The notes under the pieces: model-generated
What the model saw: only the letters and a program-made list of their open reading frames with translations
What the model was told of the DNA's origin: nothing
Databases searched by the model: none
Translations under genes and position numbers: made by a program
Part shown: positions 1 through 7,474 of the stretch, one piece after another
Layout: each line of letters opens with the position of its first letter
Position numbering within the stretch: the first letter of the stretch is position 1
Assembly (NCBI GenBank): GCA_945861635.1
Contig: CAMAWH010000014.1
Span: forward strand, 41,458-105,457
Direction: 5' to 3'
From: Klebsiella pneumoniae
GTDB taxonomy: Bacteria; Myxococcota_A; UBA796; SXON01
Length of the DNA: 64,000 nt

Positions 1-104
1 ATCGCTCCGCGCACGAGTTCGGAGACCGAGGTGCCCCGGCGCTCGGCCTCGTCGACGACCGTTGCCGCAAGGTCTTCGGGGAGGGAGATGGTGATGCGGT
101 GCAT
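1..104 (-). CDS. Partial ribbon-helix-helix (CopG-type) antitoxin
   Basis: The 5' end of a minus-strand gene, cut by the window start. The 34 visible codons begin MHRITISLPEDLA, a beta strand followed by the amphipathic helix DEAERRGTSVSELV typical of ribbon-helix-helix DNA-binding antitoxins. Such proteins neutralise a toxin encoded just downstream and repress their own promoter. A short direct repeat, TATGCAGTATGCA on the minus strand, immediately precedes the start and could be an operator. The partner toxin would lie outside the window. The family is clear from the N-terminus only. Confidence 0.7.
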   Translation of the reverse strand, partial: MHRITISLPEDLAATVVDEAERRGTSVSELVRGA

Positions 105-133
105 ACTGCATACTTATGCCTGACTCCGCGACT

Positions 134-270
134 CGGCAAGCCCCCGCCCCACCCGCGCCCCGAGGTCCGTCCCGACAATCTCACCGTTGAACCGTTCGAA
201 TCGACCACGTTCTTCCGCGTTCGGGGCGAGGCAGAAAGTTCGAACCTGTTCTAATAACCCCCACCACACA
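134..270. repeat. Cassette-flanking repeat, copy R1
   Basis: This 137 bp stretch is about 85% identical by eye to positions 1069-1203 and lies between two toxin-antitoxin modules. It contains partial inverted arms GAACCGTTCGAA and TTCGAACCTGTTC. Read on the minus strand it is open and contains the peptide ERGRFERFNGEIV, also seen in the other copies. It could be an intergenic repeat or a repeated gene remnant. Confidence 0.75.
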
Positions 271-349
271 CGATGGCCGATGGCGACCGGATGATTGCCC
301 CCGGCCATTGTAGATTTTCGTGGTTCGAACCGAACGGACGTGCCCCAAC

Positions 350-745
350 CTACGGTGCTGAAAAGTCCGCTTCGCCGAGTAGATCCTGGTCGAACGTCAC
401 CACCTGCGTGCACCCCGCATCGCGCGCCCGTTCCGCGATCAGGTAGTCGGCGAACCCGCCCTTCCCTGCGGCGTACCGGCGAACGGCGCGCAGGCAACGG
501 TCCGCCGACTCGAAGGTCAGATGCTCCGCTTCCAGGAGCGCGCGGACCGCGTCGGCGATGGCCGCGCGGCCCAGCCGGTATCGGCTCTGAAGCACCCACA
601 CGACCTCCGCCAGCACCACATCGCCGATGAAGAAGGTCTCCCCGGCCTGCGGGCCCCTGGCGAGCCGCGTGACCGCCCGACGATGCTGCTCTTCGTCGTC
701 CTTGGCGAGGAACCGCACCAGTACGTTCGTGTCGAGCGCGATCAC
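350..745 (-). CDS. PIN-domain (VapC-family) toxin
   Basis: A 131-residue PIN-domain protein, the usual VapC size. It starts MIALDTNVLVRFL, with the first catalytic aspartate at residue 5. A central LAEVVWVL carries the conserved glutamate, and the C-terminal part has the ADYLIAERARDAG helix and TFDQDLL with the remaining acidic residues. VapC toxins are Mg-dependent ribonucleases that cleave tRNA or rRNA. The start overlaps the stop of the upstream antitoxin by 4 bp (ATGA), so the two are translationally coupled. The gene is followed by repeat R1. Confidence 0.9.
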   Translation of the reverse strand: MIALDTNVLVRFLAKDDEEQHRRAVTRLARGPQAGETFFIGDVVLAEVVWVLQSRYRLGRAAIADAVRALLEAEHLTFESADRCLRAVRRYAAGKGGFADYLIAERARDAGCTQVVTFDQDLLGEADFSAP

Positions 746-996
746 CGGACGGATCGCTCGAACTCGTCCGAGATCGCCGCCGCAATCGCGTCGTCCAAGT
801 CCGCCGAACGCGTCACGCTCGGCGAGCCGATCAGGCCAGCAAGGGACAACAGGTCCCTGGTCCTCGCGAACAGCTCGACCACCCCGTCCGGCCGAACCAG
901 GAACTCGAGGCGGTCGCCGGCTTCCACGCCCAAGGCATCCCGGACCGGCTTCGGGATGGTGATCTGTCCTTTCGAAGTGAGGGTAGCGGTTGACAT
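742..996 (-). CDS. AbrB/MazE-fold antitoxin (VapB type)
   Basis: An 84-residue swapped-hairpin antitoxin. Residues 1-45 hold the SpoVT/AbrB signature LTSKGQITIPKPVRDALG; the acidic C-terminus (SADLDDAIAAAISDEF) would wrap the toxin. The ATG at 996 is chosen because AAGGAG lies about 8 bases upstream; a longer in-frame extension to 1143 would read through the operator-like palindrome and repeat R2. It is coupled to the PIN toxin by an ATGA overlap. The complex probably represses its own promoter through the inverted repeat at 1003-1020. Confidence 0.88.
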   Translation of the reverse strand: MSTATLTSKGQITIPKPVRDALGVEAGDRLEFLVRPDGVVELFARTRDLLSLAGLIGSPSVTRSADLDDAIAAAISDEFERSVR

Positions 997-1002
997 ATGA
1001 CT

Positions 1003-1020
1003 CCTTACTTCATGGTAAGG
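1003..1020. promoter_or_regulatory. Inverted-repeat operator of the first AbrB/PIN module
   Basis: CCTTAC and GTAAGG form perfect 6 bp arms around a 6 bp spacer, just upstream of the antitoxin ribosome-binding site. AbrB-type antitoxins bind such palindromes to autoregulate. The third module in this window has a similar site with GTAATAC arms. Confidence 0.6.
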
Positions 1021-1068
1021 CGCGCGGACCATGCCGTCAATCGGGGAAGCCGCCAAGTCCCCGATGGC

Positions 1069-1203
1069 CGGCAAGCCCCCGCCCCACCCTCGTCCCGAGG
1101 CGCATGCGGACGATCTCTGCGTTAAACCGTTCAAATTGCCCACGTTCTGCCGCGTTCGGGGCGAGGCAAGAAGTTCGAACCTGTGCTAACAACCCCCACC
1201 ACA
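1069..1203. repeat. Cassette-flanking repeat, copy R2
   Basis: A direct repeat of positions 134-270 (about 85% identity by eye). It lies between the AbrB/PIN module and the FitA/FitB-like module, 38 bp beyond the stop of the latter's toxin. The same minus-strand peptide (ERGQFERFNAEIV) is encoded, and several of the differences from R1 are synonymous. Confidence 0.75.
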
Positions 1204-1240
1204 TCAGACGGACACCGGAACCTGGGCCTTTCGTCTGCTT

Positions 1241-1675
1241 CTACGGCGCTTTCGCCGGTTCAACCGCTGGTCGGGTCCAATCCTCCACCTCCACACGTAG
1301 TCGTAGAAAATGGCGGACGTTCACCGTGACCACTACCAGCTGGTTCGCAGCCGCGGTCGCCGCGATGATGAGGTCCGCGAGGTCGATGGATTCCCCCGCC
1401 GCCTCGATCCTCGCTCGTTCCACCCCTACCCACTCTGCAGCCTTCGCATCGAACACCACGACGGGCGTGCTCGCCACAACGCTGTCCACGAACGCCGTCA
1501 GGCGCTCCCGCCGAACTGCATCCGGGTGGCGCTGCGCTCCGTACCGAAGTTCCGCAACGACCAGCGAGGCGATCGCGTATTGCCCCTCGTGACCGCGCAG
1601 ACGCGCCTGAAGTTCCTCCGGCGGTCTCGGCCGCGAAAGGCCGCTGACGGTGGAGGTGTCGAGCAGGTACCTCAC
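1241..1675 (-). CDS. PIN-domain toxin, FitB/VapC-like
   Basis: A PIN-domain ribonuclease toxin of 144 residues. It has the N-terminal aspartate in RYLLDTSTVSGLSR, a central VVAELRYG and a C-terminal IDLADLIIAATA followed by VVVTVNVRHF. The GTG start at 1675 overlaps the antitoxin stop as GTGA; the longer ATG-initiated frame would overlap most of the antitoxin gene. The pairing with a FitA-like antitoxin points to the FitAB subtype of VapBC. Confidence 0.87.
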   Translation of the reverse strand: MRYLLDTSTVSGLSRPRPPEELQARLRGHEGQYAIASLVVAELRYGAQRHPDAVRRERLTAFVDSVVASTPVVVFDAKAAEWVGVERARIEAAGESIDLADLIIAATAAANQLVVVTVNVRHFLRLRVEVEDWTRPAVEPAKAP

Positions 1676-1917
1676 GAGAGGTCGACGGGACGACCGGGGC
1701 CACGCGTGCGGACACCCGCGAACGGATCGTCGGTGTCGCCATCGCCGGGCCACGCGGCACGCCAAGCATCGACCGCGCTCAACAGATCTCCACGCTGAGC
1801 CGCGGCGACGAGCGATAGCCGGCATTCCTCTTCAAGCGAACGACCTCCACGGCGAGCGCGAATGCGGAGCCGAACAACGGCGTCATCATCGAGTCGGCGG
1901 ACGAGGATCTGGGCCAC
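1672..1917 (-). CDS. FitA/Arc-type ribbon-helix-helix antitoxin
   Basis: An 81-residue antitoxin beginning at GTG with AQILVRRLDDDAVVRLRIRA, followed by RRGGRSLEEECR, the classic FitA-like ribbon-helix-helix. The C-terminal tail (DDPFAGVRTRGPGRPVDLS) resembles toxin-binding tails of this family. The GTG at 1917 is preferred over an upstream ATG because GGAG sits 8 bases before it and because the upstream region is occupied by a perfect palindrome (1928-1945). It is co-transcribed and translationally coupled with the PIN toxin. Confidence 0.83.
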   Translation of the reverse strand: MAQILVRRLDDDAVVRLRIRARRGGRSLEEECRLSLVAAAQRGDLLSAVDAWRAAWPGDGDTDDPFAGVRTRGPGRPVDLS

Positions 1918-1927
1918 GGGCAACTCC

Positions 1928-1945
1928 GATATCACGAATGATATC
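1928..1945. promoter_or_regulatory. Palindromic operator of the FitA/FitB-like module
   Basis: GATATCA and TGATATC are perfect 7 bp inverted arms separated by CGAA, directly upstream of the antitoxin start. This is the expected layout for autoregulation by a ribbon-helix-helix antitoxin. Confidence 0.6.
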
Positions 1946-2020
1946 ACCATCGACCTCTCCGGCAAGCGGACGCGAGGCGCCCCGAGAGCAACTCGTTACG
2001 GACCTGCCCAAGGCGCTGGC

Positions 2021-2055
2021 GACTATCTCCCTATTGAACCGTTCGAATTGCCGGC
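2021..2055. repeat. Partial third copy of the cassette-flanking repeat (R3)
   Basis: A short core matching R1 and R2 (TTGAACCGTTCGAATTGCC) bounds the right side of the second toxin-antitoxin module. On the minus strand it encodes RRQFERFNREIV, again the peptide found in R1 and R2. Only this core is recognisable; the flanks have diverged. Confidence 0.5.
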
Positions 2056-2185
2056 GGTCCTCGACTTTGGCGGTTTGGCGCGGCTTCGCGAGTTCAAGCG
2101 TTCAGCAACGGTCGGAGCCGATCTCGCCGACGTGATCTCGCCGCAGATGGCAGACGCGTGGCAGGTTTCCCCCGTACAATCCACG

Positions 2186-2617
2186 TCAGGAGCCCACACA
2201 GACCTCGCCCGCGTCCACGCCGTCGACGGTGAGAGCAGCGCGGGCGTCGCATGCGACATCGCCGTCGAAGGTGACGGTCAGGTCTTTCGCGCCCACGATG
2301 TGGAAGGTGCCGGTCGGTTCTTCGCAGGATTCGACGCATGCTAGGTCGTACGAGGCGCATAAGTCGCCGCCGGGGACGCGCTCGTCGCCGCTAACGAGGA
2401 AGTAGATCTCGCCGCGGACCGGCAGACCGAGCCACTCGACGACCTCGCCGTCGCGGATGCGCACGCCATCGGACCCCGCGTCGATTGACCCGGCGTGCGC
2501 GACCGCCACTCTAAAGTCTCGGAAGGACTTGTCGACGACGAACGCAGTGGGCTGCGGTGTGTCCCGCGCGGTGTCCCGCGCGCATCCGAGGGAGCCATAC
2601 GCCGCGATCAAGAGCAT
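2186..2617 (-). CDS. Putative lipoprotein
   Basis: A 143-residue protein with a short hydrophobic N-terminus and lipobox (MLLIAAYGSLGC), followed by a Thr/Asp-rich linker (ARDTARDTPQPT). The linker comes from a small in-frame duplication of GTGTCCCGCGCG on the plus strand. The mature part contains a paired-cysteine segment (CASYDLACVESC), consistent with a disulfide-bonded periplasmic domain. No known domain is recognised. The lipid anchor would be added by Lgt (26165-26971). Confidence 0.65.
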   Translation of the reverse strand: MLLIAAYGSLGCARDTARDTPQPTAFVVDKSFRDFRVAVAHAGSIDAGSDGVRIRDGEVVEWLGLPVRGEIYFLVSGDERVPGGDLCASYDLACVESCEEPTGTFHIVGAKDLTVTFDGDVACDARAALTVDGVDAGEVCVGS

Positions 2618-2741
2618 ACGACCTCCATCGCTTCCGCTCCTGTAACCGAACCGTCGCCCGGTACTACCGCCAGCGCGGCGGGCCCGCTTGTGGTAGCGTG
2701 CGAGGCACCCCTTCGCATGTTTCGCGTGGTCAGGAGTTCAA

Positions 2742-3185
2742 ATGCTGAATGCCTTACTCCCCACGCTTTTTCTCGCGACATCCTGGCTTGGGGGCCGCGC
2801 GGACTCGGGGTACGTCGAGCGAACGTCCGGTTGGACCATCCTGAGCAACGCCAACCCAGTGTACGTGGCCGAGTTGGGCTCGGCCAACGTGGATTACTAC
2901 GCCGCACGCAACCAGATGGTGCATGTGTACGGCGAGATCACCGCCCGTTCGTCCCACGACTGCGAGATCTGGGCCCTCGACTGCTACGTCCTCGAACACG
3001 ACGGGACGGAGGACTACATCCGGGTTCCCACGGACAATCCTTGGGGCTTGGATATCGACTACAAGGGCGGCCTTTGCGCGGAGGTCGTCGTTCCCGAGAA
3101 CATCTACACAGGCAGCACGGGCACGGTCGAGTTCCTGGACGTCACGAACCTCGACTGGATGCGCGTGTGGGACGTACCGATCTAG
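2742..3185 (+). CDS. Secreted protein of unknown function
   Basis: A 147-residue protein with an N-terminal hydrophobic segment (MLNALLPTLFLATSWLG) that looks like a Sec signal peptide. The mature part is rich in aromatic residues and beta-strand-like sequence, with cysteines in HDCEIWALDCYVLEH and GLCAEVV. CAGGAG lies a few bases before the ATG. It stands alone on the plus strand between minus-strand genes, with about 120 bp upstream for a promoter. No family is recognised. Confidence 0.65.
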   Translation: MLNALLPTLFLATSWLGGRADSGYVERTSGWTILSNANPVYVAELGSANVDYYAARNQMVHVYGEITARSSHDCEIWALDCYVLEHDGTEDYIRVPTDNPWGLDIDYKGGLCAEVVVPENIYTGSTGTVEFLDVTNLDWMRVWDVPI

Positions 3186-3228
3186 TAGGCACGTATCGCG
3201 GAGATGGCGAACCAGCGCGCCGTGCGGA

Positions 3229-3954
3229 CTACCGCATCATCCAGCGATCACCAGTATGCTTGACCTTCCGCTCCCGCTCCATGCGGCGCAGCTCCGTCAG
3301 GCATTCGGCGTCCGTCAGGTCGCGAAAGTGCGAGCGGTGCTTGATGCCGGCGAGAAACACCGATTCTTTGAGGCCACGTTCGTACCGGGGGAGCGCTTCG
3401 AGCGCTTCGGTCCGGATGTCCTCGGCGCGACGTGTGTCCACCTGAGCCGCCGGGGTCCGCGGGGCACGAGCGGGCTTTCCTGAGGCCGTGAGCTTTTTCG
3501 CTGCGTCCGCCGCCGCGCCCTTCACCGCCGCCTTCTTGACCGGCAAAACCACCGGATCGGGCTCGGAATCGGCCCACTTCACCGCAAGATCCTCGACAAA
3601 CGCTGCGACTTCCGGACCGGAAGACGGGACGATCGCGATGATGGCTTCGCGGAGGCGCGTCGGGATGGTGCCGATCGGCAGCTCCGAAATGGCGGTCAAA
3701 AACTCGCGACGGGTGCCGTCCGGGAGGTCCATGATCTCTCGCGTCGCGCGAGCGGCCCAATTCTTCAAGTCGGCGGAGAGCGAACCCGGCAGCGGCAACT
3801 CCGCCAGCGCGAAAAGGTCGGCCACGCAGGCCGGAGCAATCCGTTCAATGTGCAGCCGGAGGGCGTCGTCGGTCAGCGCCGGAAGCAGGGTGGCCGGCGT
3901 ATTCCGGAGGTTTTCGACGTGGAGGAGGACGCGGCGATCAGCGGGTGAGCTCAA
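3229..3954 (-). CDS. Hypothetical protein with basic linker and winged-helix-like C-terminus
   Basis: A protein of about 241 residues. The N-terminal half is helical and repeat-like. A Lys/Ala/Pro-rich linker (residues ~140-175) leads to a C-terminal segment (LTDAECLTELRRMERERKV) that looks like a small winged helix, so nucleic-acid binding is possible. The start is uncertain: a TTG at 3954, preceded by AAGAGG, lies just after the stop of the adenosyltransferase gene. The longer ATG frame would run far inside that gene. No family assignment. Confidence 0.6.
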   Translation of the reverse strand: MSSPADRRVLLHVENLRNTPATLLPALTDDALRLHIERIAPACVADLFALAELPLPGSLSADLKNWAARATREIMDLPDGTRREFLTAISELPIGTIPTRLREAIIAIVPSSGPEVAAFVEDLAVKWADSEPDPVVLPVKKAAVKGAAADAAKKLTASGKPARAPRTPAAQVDTRRAEDIRTEALEALPRYERGLKESVFLAGIKHRSHFRDLTDAECLTELRRMERERKVKHTGDRWMMR

Positions 3955-3977
3955 CAGAACCTCTTGGCGGCGGGCCT

Positions 3978-4580
3978 CTAACCCGTCTCGGAGCCCCTCG
4001 CCGGCCTTTCCCACATGTACTCGCGCTCGCCCAGCTGTTTCGCAGCCCACCGGCCGAGCACAAACAGGTAGTCCGACAGGCGATTCACATAGGTCATCGG
4101 CCCATCGCCGACATCTTCCTCTTCCGACATCAGGCCCACGATTTCGCGTTCGGCGCGCCGACACACTGTCCGCCCCTGATGCAGAAAGCTGCCCACCGCG
4201 CCGCCGCCCGGCAGGATGAACTCGCGGAGCGGACCGACCTCGTCATTGAGTTCGTCGATCCAGTCTTCCAGACGCTTGACATCGACGCCACCCACCCGAA
4301 ACATGCCATCCCACCGATCGGCGGGCCTTGTCGCAAGGTCGCTGCCGACGTTGAACAAGTCGTTTTGAATGCGATGGAGCATGGCGTCGATCCGCGCGCG
4401 CGGCTCGTCTGCCGCCAGTGACTGGCCGTTGAAGTGACGTACGATGCCGAGGATCGCGTTGAGCTCGTCGATCGTGCCGTACGCGGCGATTCTGACGTGG
4501 TCCTTCCGAACGGCTTGCCCGCCGACCAGACGGGTCATGCCCTTGTCCCCCGTGCGAGTGTAAACGCGGGTAATACGCAT
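3978..4580 (-). CDS. PduO-type cob(I)alamin adenosyltransferase
   Basis: 200 residues, the typical size for PduO/MMAB-type ATP:corrinoid adenosyltransferases, which make adenosylcobalamin from cob(I)alamin and ATP. The N-terminus ITRVYTRTGDKGMTRLVGG matches the family's ATP-binding start (YTRTGDxG). GTIDELNAILG and the C-terminal NRLSDYLFVLGRWA are the other conserved blocks. The ATG at 4580 is preceded by GGAGGAGGC. It may serve a B12-dependent mutase encoded elsewhere. The kinase gene ends 18 bp upstream. Confidence 0.92.
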   Translation of the reverse strand: MRITRVYTRTGDKGMTRLVGGQAVRKDHVRIAAYGTIDELNAILGIVRHFNGQSLAADEPRARIDAMLHRIQNDLFNVGSDLATRPADRWDGMFRVGGVDVKRLEDWIDELNDEVGPLREFILPGGGAVGSFLHQGRTVCRRAEREIVGLMSEEEDVGDGPMTYVNRLSDYLFVLGRWAAKQLGEREYMWERPARGSETG

Positions 4581-4597
4581 GCCTCCTCCGTAGCGCG

Positions 4598-6457
4598 CTA
4601 CTGCGTCCGGCGGCAGCTGCCGAAGCCACACTTGTACACGACACGTTCTCCCGCGAGCACGCTGAACTTGCCGACGGAGGAAATCTCGGCACCGGCCGCG
4701 GTCTGGGCGAAGAGTTCGTACTCTCCCGGTGGCACCGATCCTGGAGGACGGCGGCCGTCTTTTCCAACGATGTACGCTTGCGATCCGGCCACGATGACGA
4801 GGCCCCACGCCTCACTGCCCGCATCGACCGGCTTGCCCGCGGTGGACGGCCGGGGCGTTGGCGGGGCGACCGGGGTACGCGCCGCAGCGGGCCGTTCTGC
4901 GCGCGGGAGCGGCGGGGCTGAAGCGACCGGTTCGTTGACCGGAGCGTCCGCCATCACGTCGGCCGGCGAGGGCCCACCTGCCCCTGTCGCAACGACAACC
5001 ACTGCGTCCTCGTCATCCGTAGTCCCGGCTGCAACACCGTCCGCTTGCGGCGCGGCGACGGGCGACGGTTGCTCGAACGGCACCGCTTCCGCAGGTACGG
5101 CTTGCGACGCGACCGCATCGGGCACTGCCACCCCCTCCGCCCCCCCGCCCCCGCGCCACAGCAGCGCGAGAATCGCTACACCGATCAGCACCTGAATCAG
5201 CTGCAGGCCCAGCAAACCAAGCAACGCGGCTCCGATCCACGCGGGGACACGCGCGGGGCCCGGCCGGCCCTCCTCGACGACCAAAACCTCCTCTCTCTGG
5301 TGAGGCGGCGTTGCCTGCATTGGCGCGGCAACCGCCGGCACGCTCTCCCGGTTGCCGGTCGGGCCGCTGGCCTGTACCCGGAGCGCAAGTTCGCGGTATC
5401 GCGTCGCAAGCGCTTCGAACTCCCCAGCCATTTCCAAGGGGTCGAGGTAGCGGCGCGCGGGATCGACGGCCAACGCGCGGTCGAGGAGGTTCAGCGCCTC
5501 CAACACGAGCTTTTCCTCCAGTCGATCCGCCGGGGCTCCAAACACACCCTTGAGCGCGTCGGCCACGCATGCCCGGTCCTTATCCGGGATGCGGGTGGGC
5601 GAGCTGAACTGGGTGATGTCCAATTCCCGATCGGCAAACGCGCCTGGCTTCCGAGCATGCAAGTCGCCGATCATCGCGACGCGCTGACTGCGAAAATGAT
5701 GGGAGTGCGTTCCGTTGGCCGGCATGCGCGCGCCACCACGGAGGAACGTGCACATGCGCAAAAGCGCAAAAAAGCTGCATCCGATGGACCAGGTGTCCAT
5801 GGCCGCCGGATGCGGCTTGCGCGCGTTGAACAGCGCTTCCGGCGCGATGTAGTTTTCGGTCCCGATGATCATGCGCGTGGCTTCCCACCCGGCCTCGTCC
5901 GCCGGACGGGACTTGGCGGCCCCGAAATCGGTCAGGAGCCAGCGACCGTCGGCCGCGCGAAGCACATTGCGGGGCTTGATGTCCGCGTGGATGACGCGCC
6001 GCCCAAGCTCCGCCTCCGCGACCGCTTCATATTCCCGAACGCGTCGGCAGGTGTCCGCCATGGCCTCGCACAGAAGCACGAATGCTCCTTGCGATGAAAA
6101 CGTCGTAACCCACCACCGCTCCATGTCGGTCGGACACCATTCCATGATGATGCCAATCGGCGGGTCTCCAACGACGTCGTAGAGGCGCGGACACGCCGGC
6201 TGCCCGGGCGCGCGGCACAAGGCACGAAACGTCGCCACCTCTCGTCCGATCGCTTCGAGCGCCAACGGATCGTCTGCCCGCGCGCGTTTGAGCGCTACAA
6301 CCGTGCCGGCCGGAATACTCGACTCCTTCCGCGGCATTCCTTCTGCGGTGACCTCGCGGATGGACGCCATGCCGCCGTCCTGCCCCGAGTCTTCACTCTT
6401 GAGCGTGTACCGACGCCCGCTGCGCCCGGTCCAGTTTCGCTCAGAAGTGGCCGGCAA
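4598..6457 (-). CDS. Hanks-type Ser/Thr protein kinase with TM segment and PEGA-like tail
   Basis: A kinase of about 619 residues. Order: N-lobe with VALKRARADDP (ATP-binding lysine), catalytic loop VIHADIKPRNVL, DFG (LLTDFGAAK) and an APE-like IAPEALF. A Pro/Ala-rich linker and one membrane span (IGAALLGLLGLQLIQVLIGV) follow. After another Ala/Pro-rich stretch comes a ~70-residue extracytoplasmic domain resembling PEGA repeats (VPPGEYELFAQ, ending CGFGSCRR). The catalytic loop reads HAD rather than HRD, so activation may not need activation-loop phosphorylation. The start is uncertain: a TTG at 6457 with GGAG upstream slightly overlaps the preceding gene. Substrates are unknown. Confidence 0.85.
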   Translation of the reverse strand: MPATSERNWTGRSGRRYTLKSEDSGQDGGMASIREVTAEGMPRKESSIPAGTVVALKRARADDPLALEAIGREVATFRALCRAPGQPACPRLYDVVGDPPIGIIMEWCPTDMERWWVTTFSSQGAFVLLCEAMADTCRRVREYEAVAEAELGRRVIHADIKPRNVLRAADGRWLLTDFGAAKSRPADEAGWEATRMIIGTENYIAPEALFNARKPHPAAMDTWSIGCSFFALLRMCTFLRGGARMPANGTHSHHFRSQRVAMIGDLHARKPGAFADRELDITQFSSPTRIPDKDRACVADALKGVFGAPADRLEEKLVLEALNLLDRALAVDPARRYLDPLEMAGEFEALATRYRELALRVQASGPTGNRESVPAVAAPMQATPPHQREEVLVVEEGRPGPARVPAWIGAALLGLLGLQLIQVLIGVAILALLWRGGGGAEGVAVPDAVASQAVPAEAVPFEQPSPVAAPQADGVAAGTTDDEDAVVVVATGAGGPSPADVMADAPVNEPVASAPPLPRAERPAAARTPVAPPTPRPSTAGKPVDAGSEAWGLVIVAGSQAYIVGKDGRRPPGSVPPGEYELFAQTAAGAEISSVGKFSVLAGERVVYKCGFGSCRRTQ

Positions 6458-7412
6458 ACCCCACTCCAGCCCCGCCGTCCAGCACGATGCCCCAGTAGCC
6501 GATGCCGGCACCGACGAGCAGCGCGCCGCCCGACGCCATGATCAGGGCGTTCGTCGTGCTCTGGTTCTGCGTCAGCTCCGCGGTTGTTTTCGAGTTCTCG
6601 AACTCGTCACGGGTGATGAAGGACGCCGCATAGATACCGCCGGCGCCAACGATGGCGGCCGCTCCGAGTATCATCAGCGGCGTCTTTTCCGGCGGGCGCA
6701 TGCGTTCCAGCTTCACGACGCCGTTGTCGCCGAATTGATTCGAGGTGATGGCTTTTTGCTTCTTCTTCGCTTCTTTCTTCTTCTTTTCCGCTTCGAGCGG
6801 GGCGTCCGCCACGATCACCTTGTCCGCCAGAAATTGCGCCGGGAAGTTGTTGCCTTCCACGGTGAACGTGCCGCGCACGGCTTTGTCGGCGGTGCCGATC
6901 TGCTGGAGCACGTGCGGCCGGTCCGGGGATGCCGCCGCTTCGAGCAGCGGCTTGCCGTCGATCGTGAGCGTGCTCCCGGCCGGCTGGGCGATGACCTTTC
7001 CTTCGATCTTCACGGCGTCGGTATGCGCGTGCATGCGCTCTTCTTCGAACACGGCGCGCATCGGATTGTCCTGTTCAAGCTCGTTGGCATCCCACTCGTA
7101 CGTCGGGTTCAGCTCCAACGCGCTGCGAAACCACTTTCGCGCGCCGTCGTTGTCCTTGGTCAGGTAGTGGTAGGTGCCGACGTACCGGTAGGCCGTGGCG
7201 AAAACCGCCGAAGGCACTGGGTTTGCCATGCAGCCCAGCCCAGAGTCAAGGCGCTTTCCGGCGCTCAAAAAAGCGCTCTCATCGACGTTACGCATCGCAA
7301 ACTGTAAGGTTTGCAGGTCGTTGATCAGCTGTTCGCCCGTGTAAATCGGCGGACATGCGGCGAACGCCATCGACGGTGCCGTCAGGAGGAGCGCAAGAAA
7401 GAGGATTCGCAC
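6441..7412 (-). CDS. Exported TPR-like protein with C-terminal membrane segments
   Basis: About 323 residues from a GTG start at 7412. A signal peptide (RILFLALLLTAPSMAFA) is followed by a helical region with one TPR-like unit (YHYLTKDNDGARKWFRSALELNP). Then come a beta-rich stretch, a Lys-rich low-complexity segment (EAEKKKKEAKKKQK) and two hydrophobic Gly/Ala segments near the C-terminus. This layout is common in uncharacterised myxobacterial envelope proteins paired with kinases. The kinase gene overlaps its 3' end, suggesting one operon. Molecular function is unknown. Confidence 0.7.
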   Translation of the reverse strand: MRILFLALLLTAPSMAFAACPPIYTGEQLINDLQTLQFAMRNVDESAFLSAGKRLDSGLGCMANPVPSAVFATAYRYVGTYHYLTKDNDGARKWFRSALELNPTYEWDANELEQDNPMRAVFEEERMHAHTDAVKIEGKVIAQPAGSTLTIDGKPLLEAAASPDRPHVLQQIGTADKAVRGTFTVEGNNFPAQFLADKVIVADAPLEAEKKKKEAKKKQKAITSNQFGDNGVVKLERMRPPEKTPLMILGAAAIVGAGGIYAASFITRDEFENSKTTAELTQNQSTTNALIMASGGALLVGAGIGYWGIVLDGGAGVGFAGHF

Positions 7413-7474
7413 GACTCGGCCTCGTAACCGCGTCAGCTTACCCGATTCCCGCGGCCGCGGCGGCCCGGCAGGGT

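Noticed and set aside
134..1203. Classical integron attC sites around the toxin-antitoxin modules
   Set aside because: No clear GTTRRRY core or complementary site was found in the repeats, and no integrase is in the window. The cassette layout is kept only as a hypothesis.
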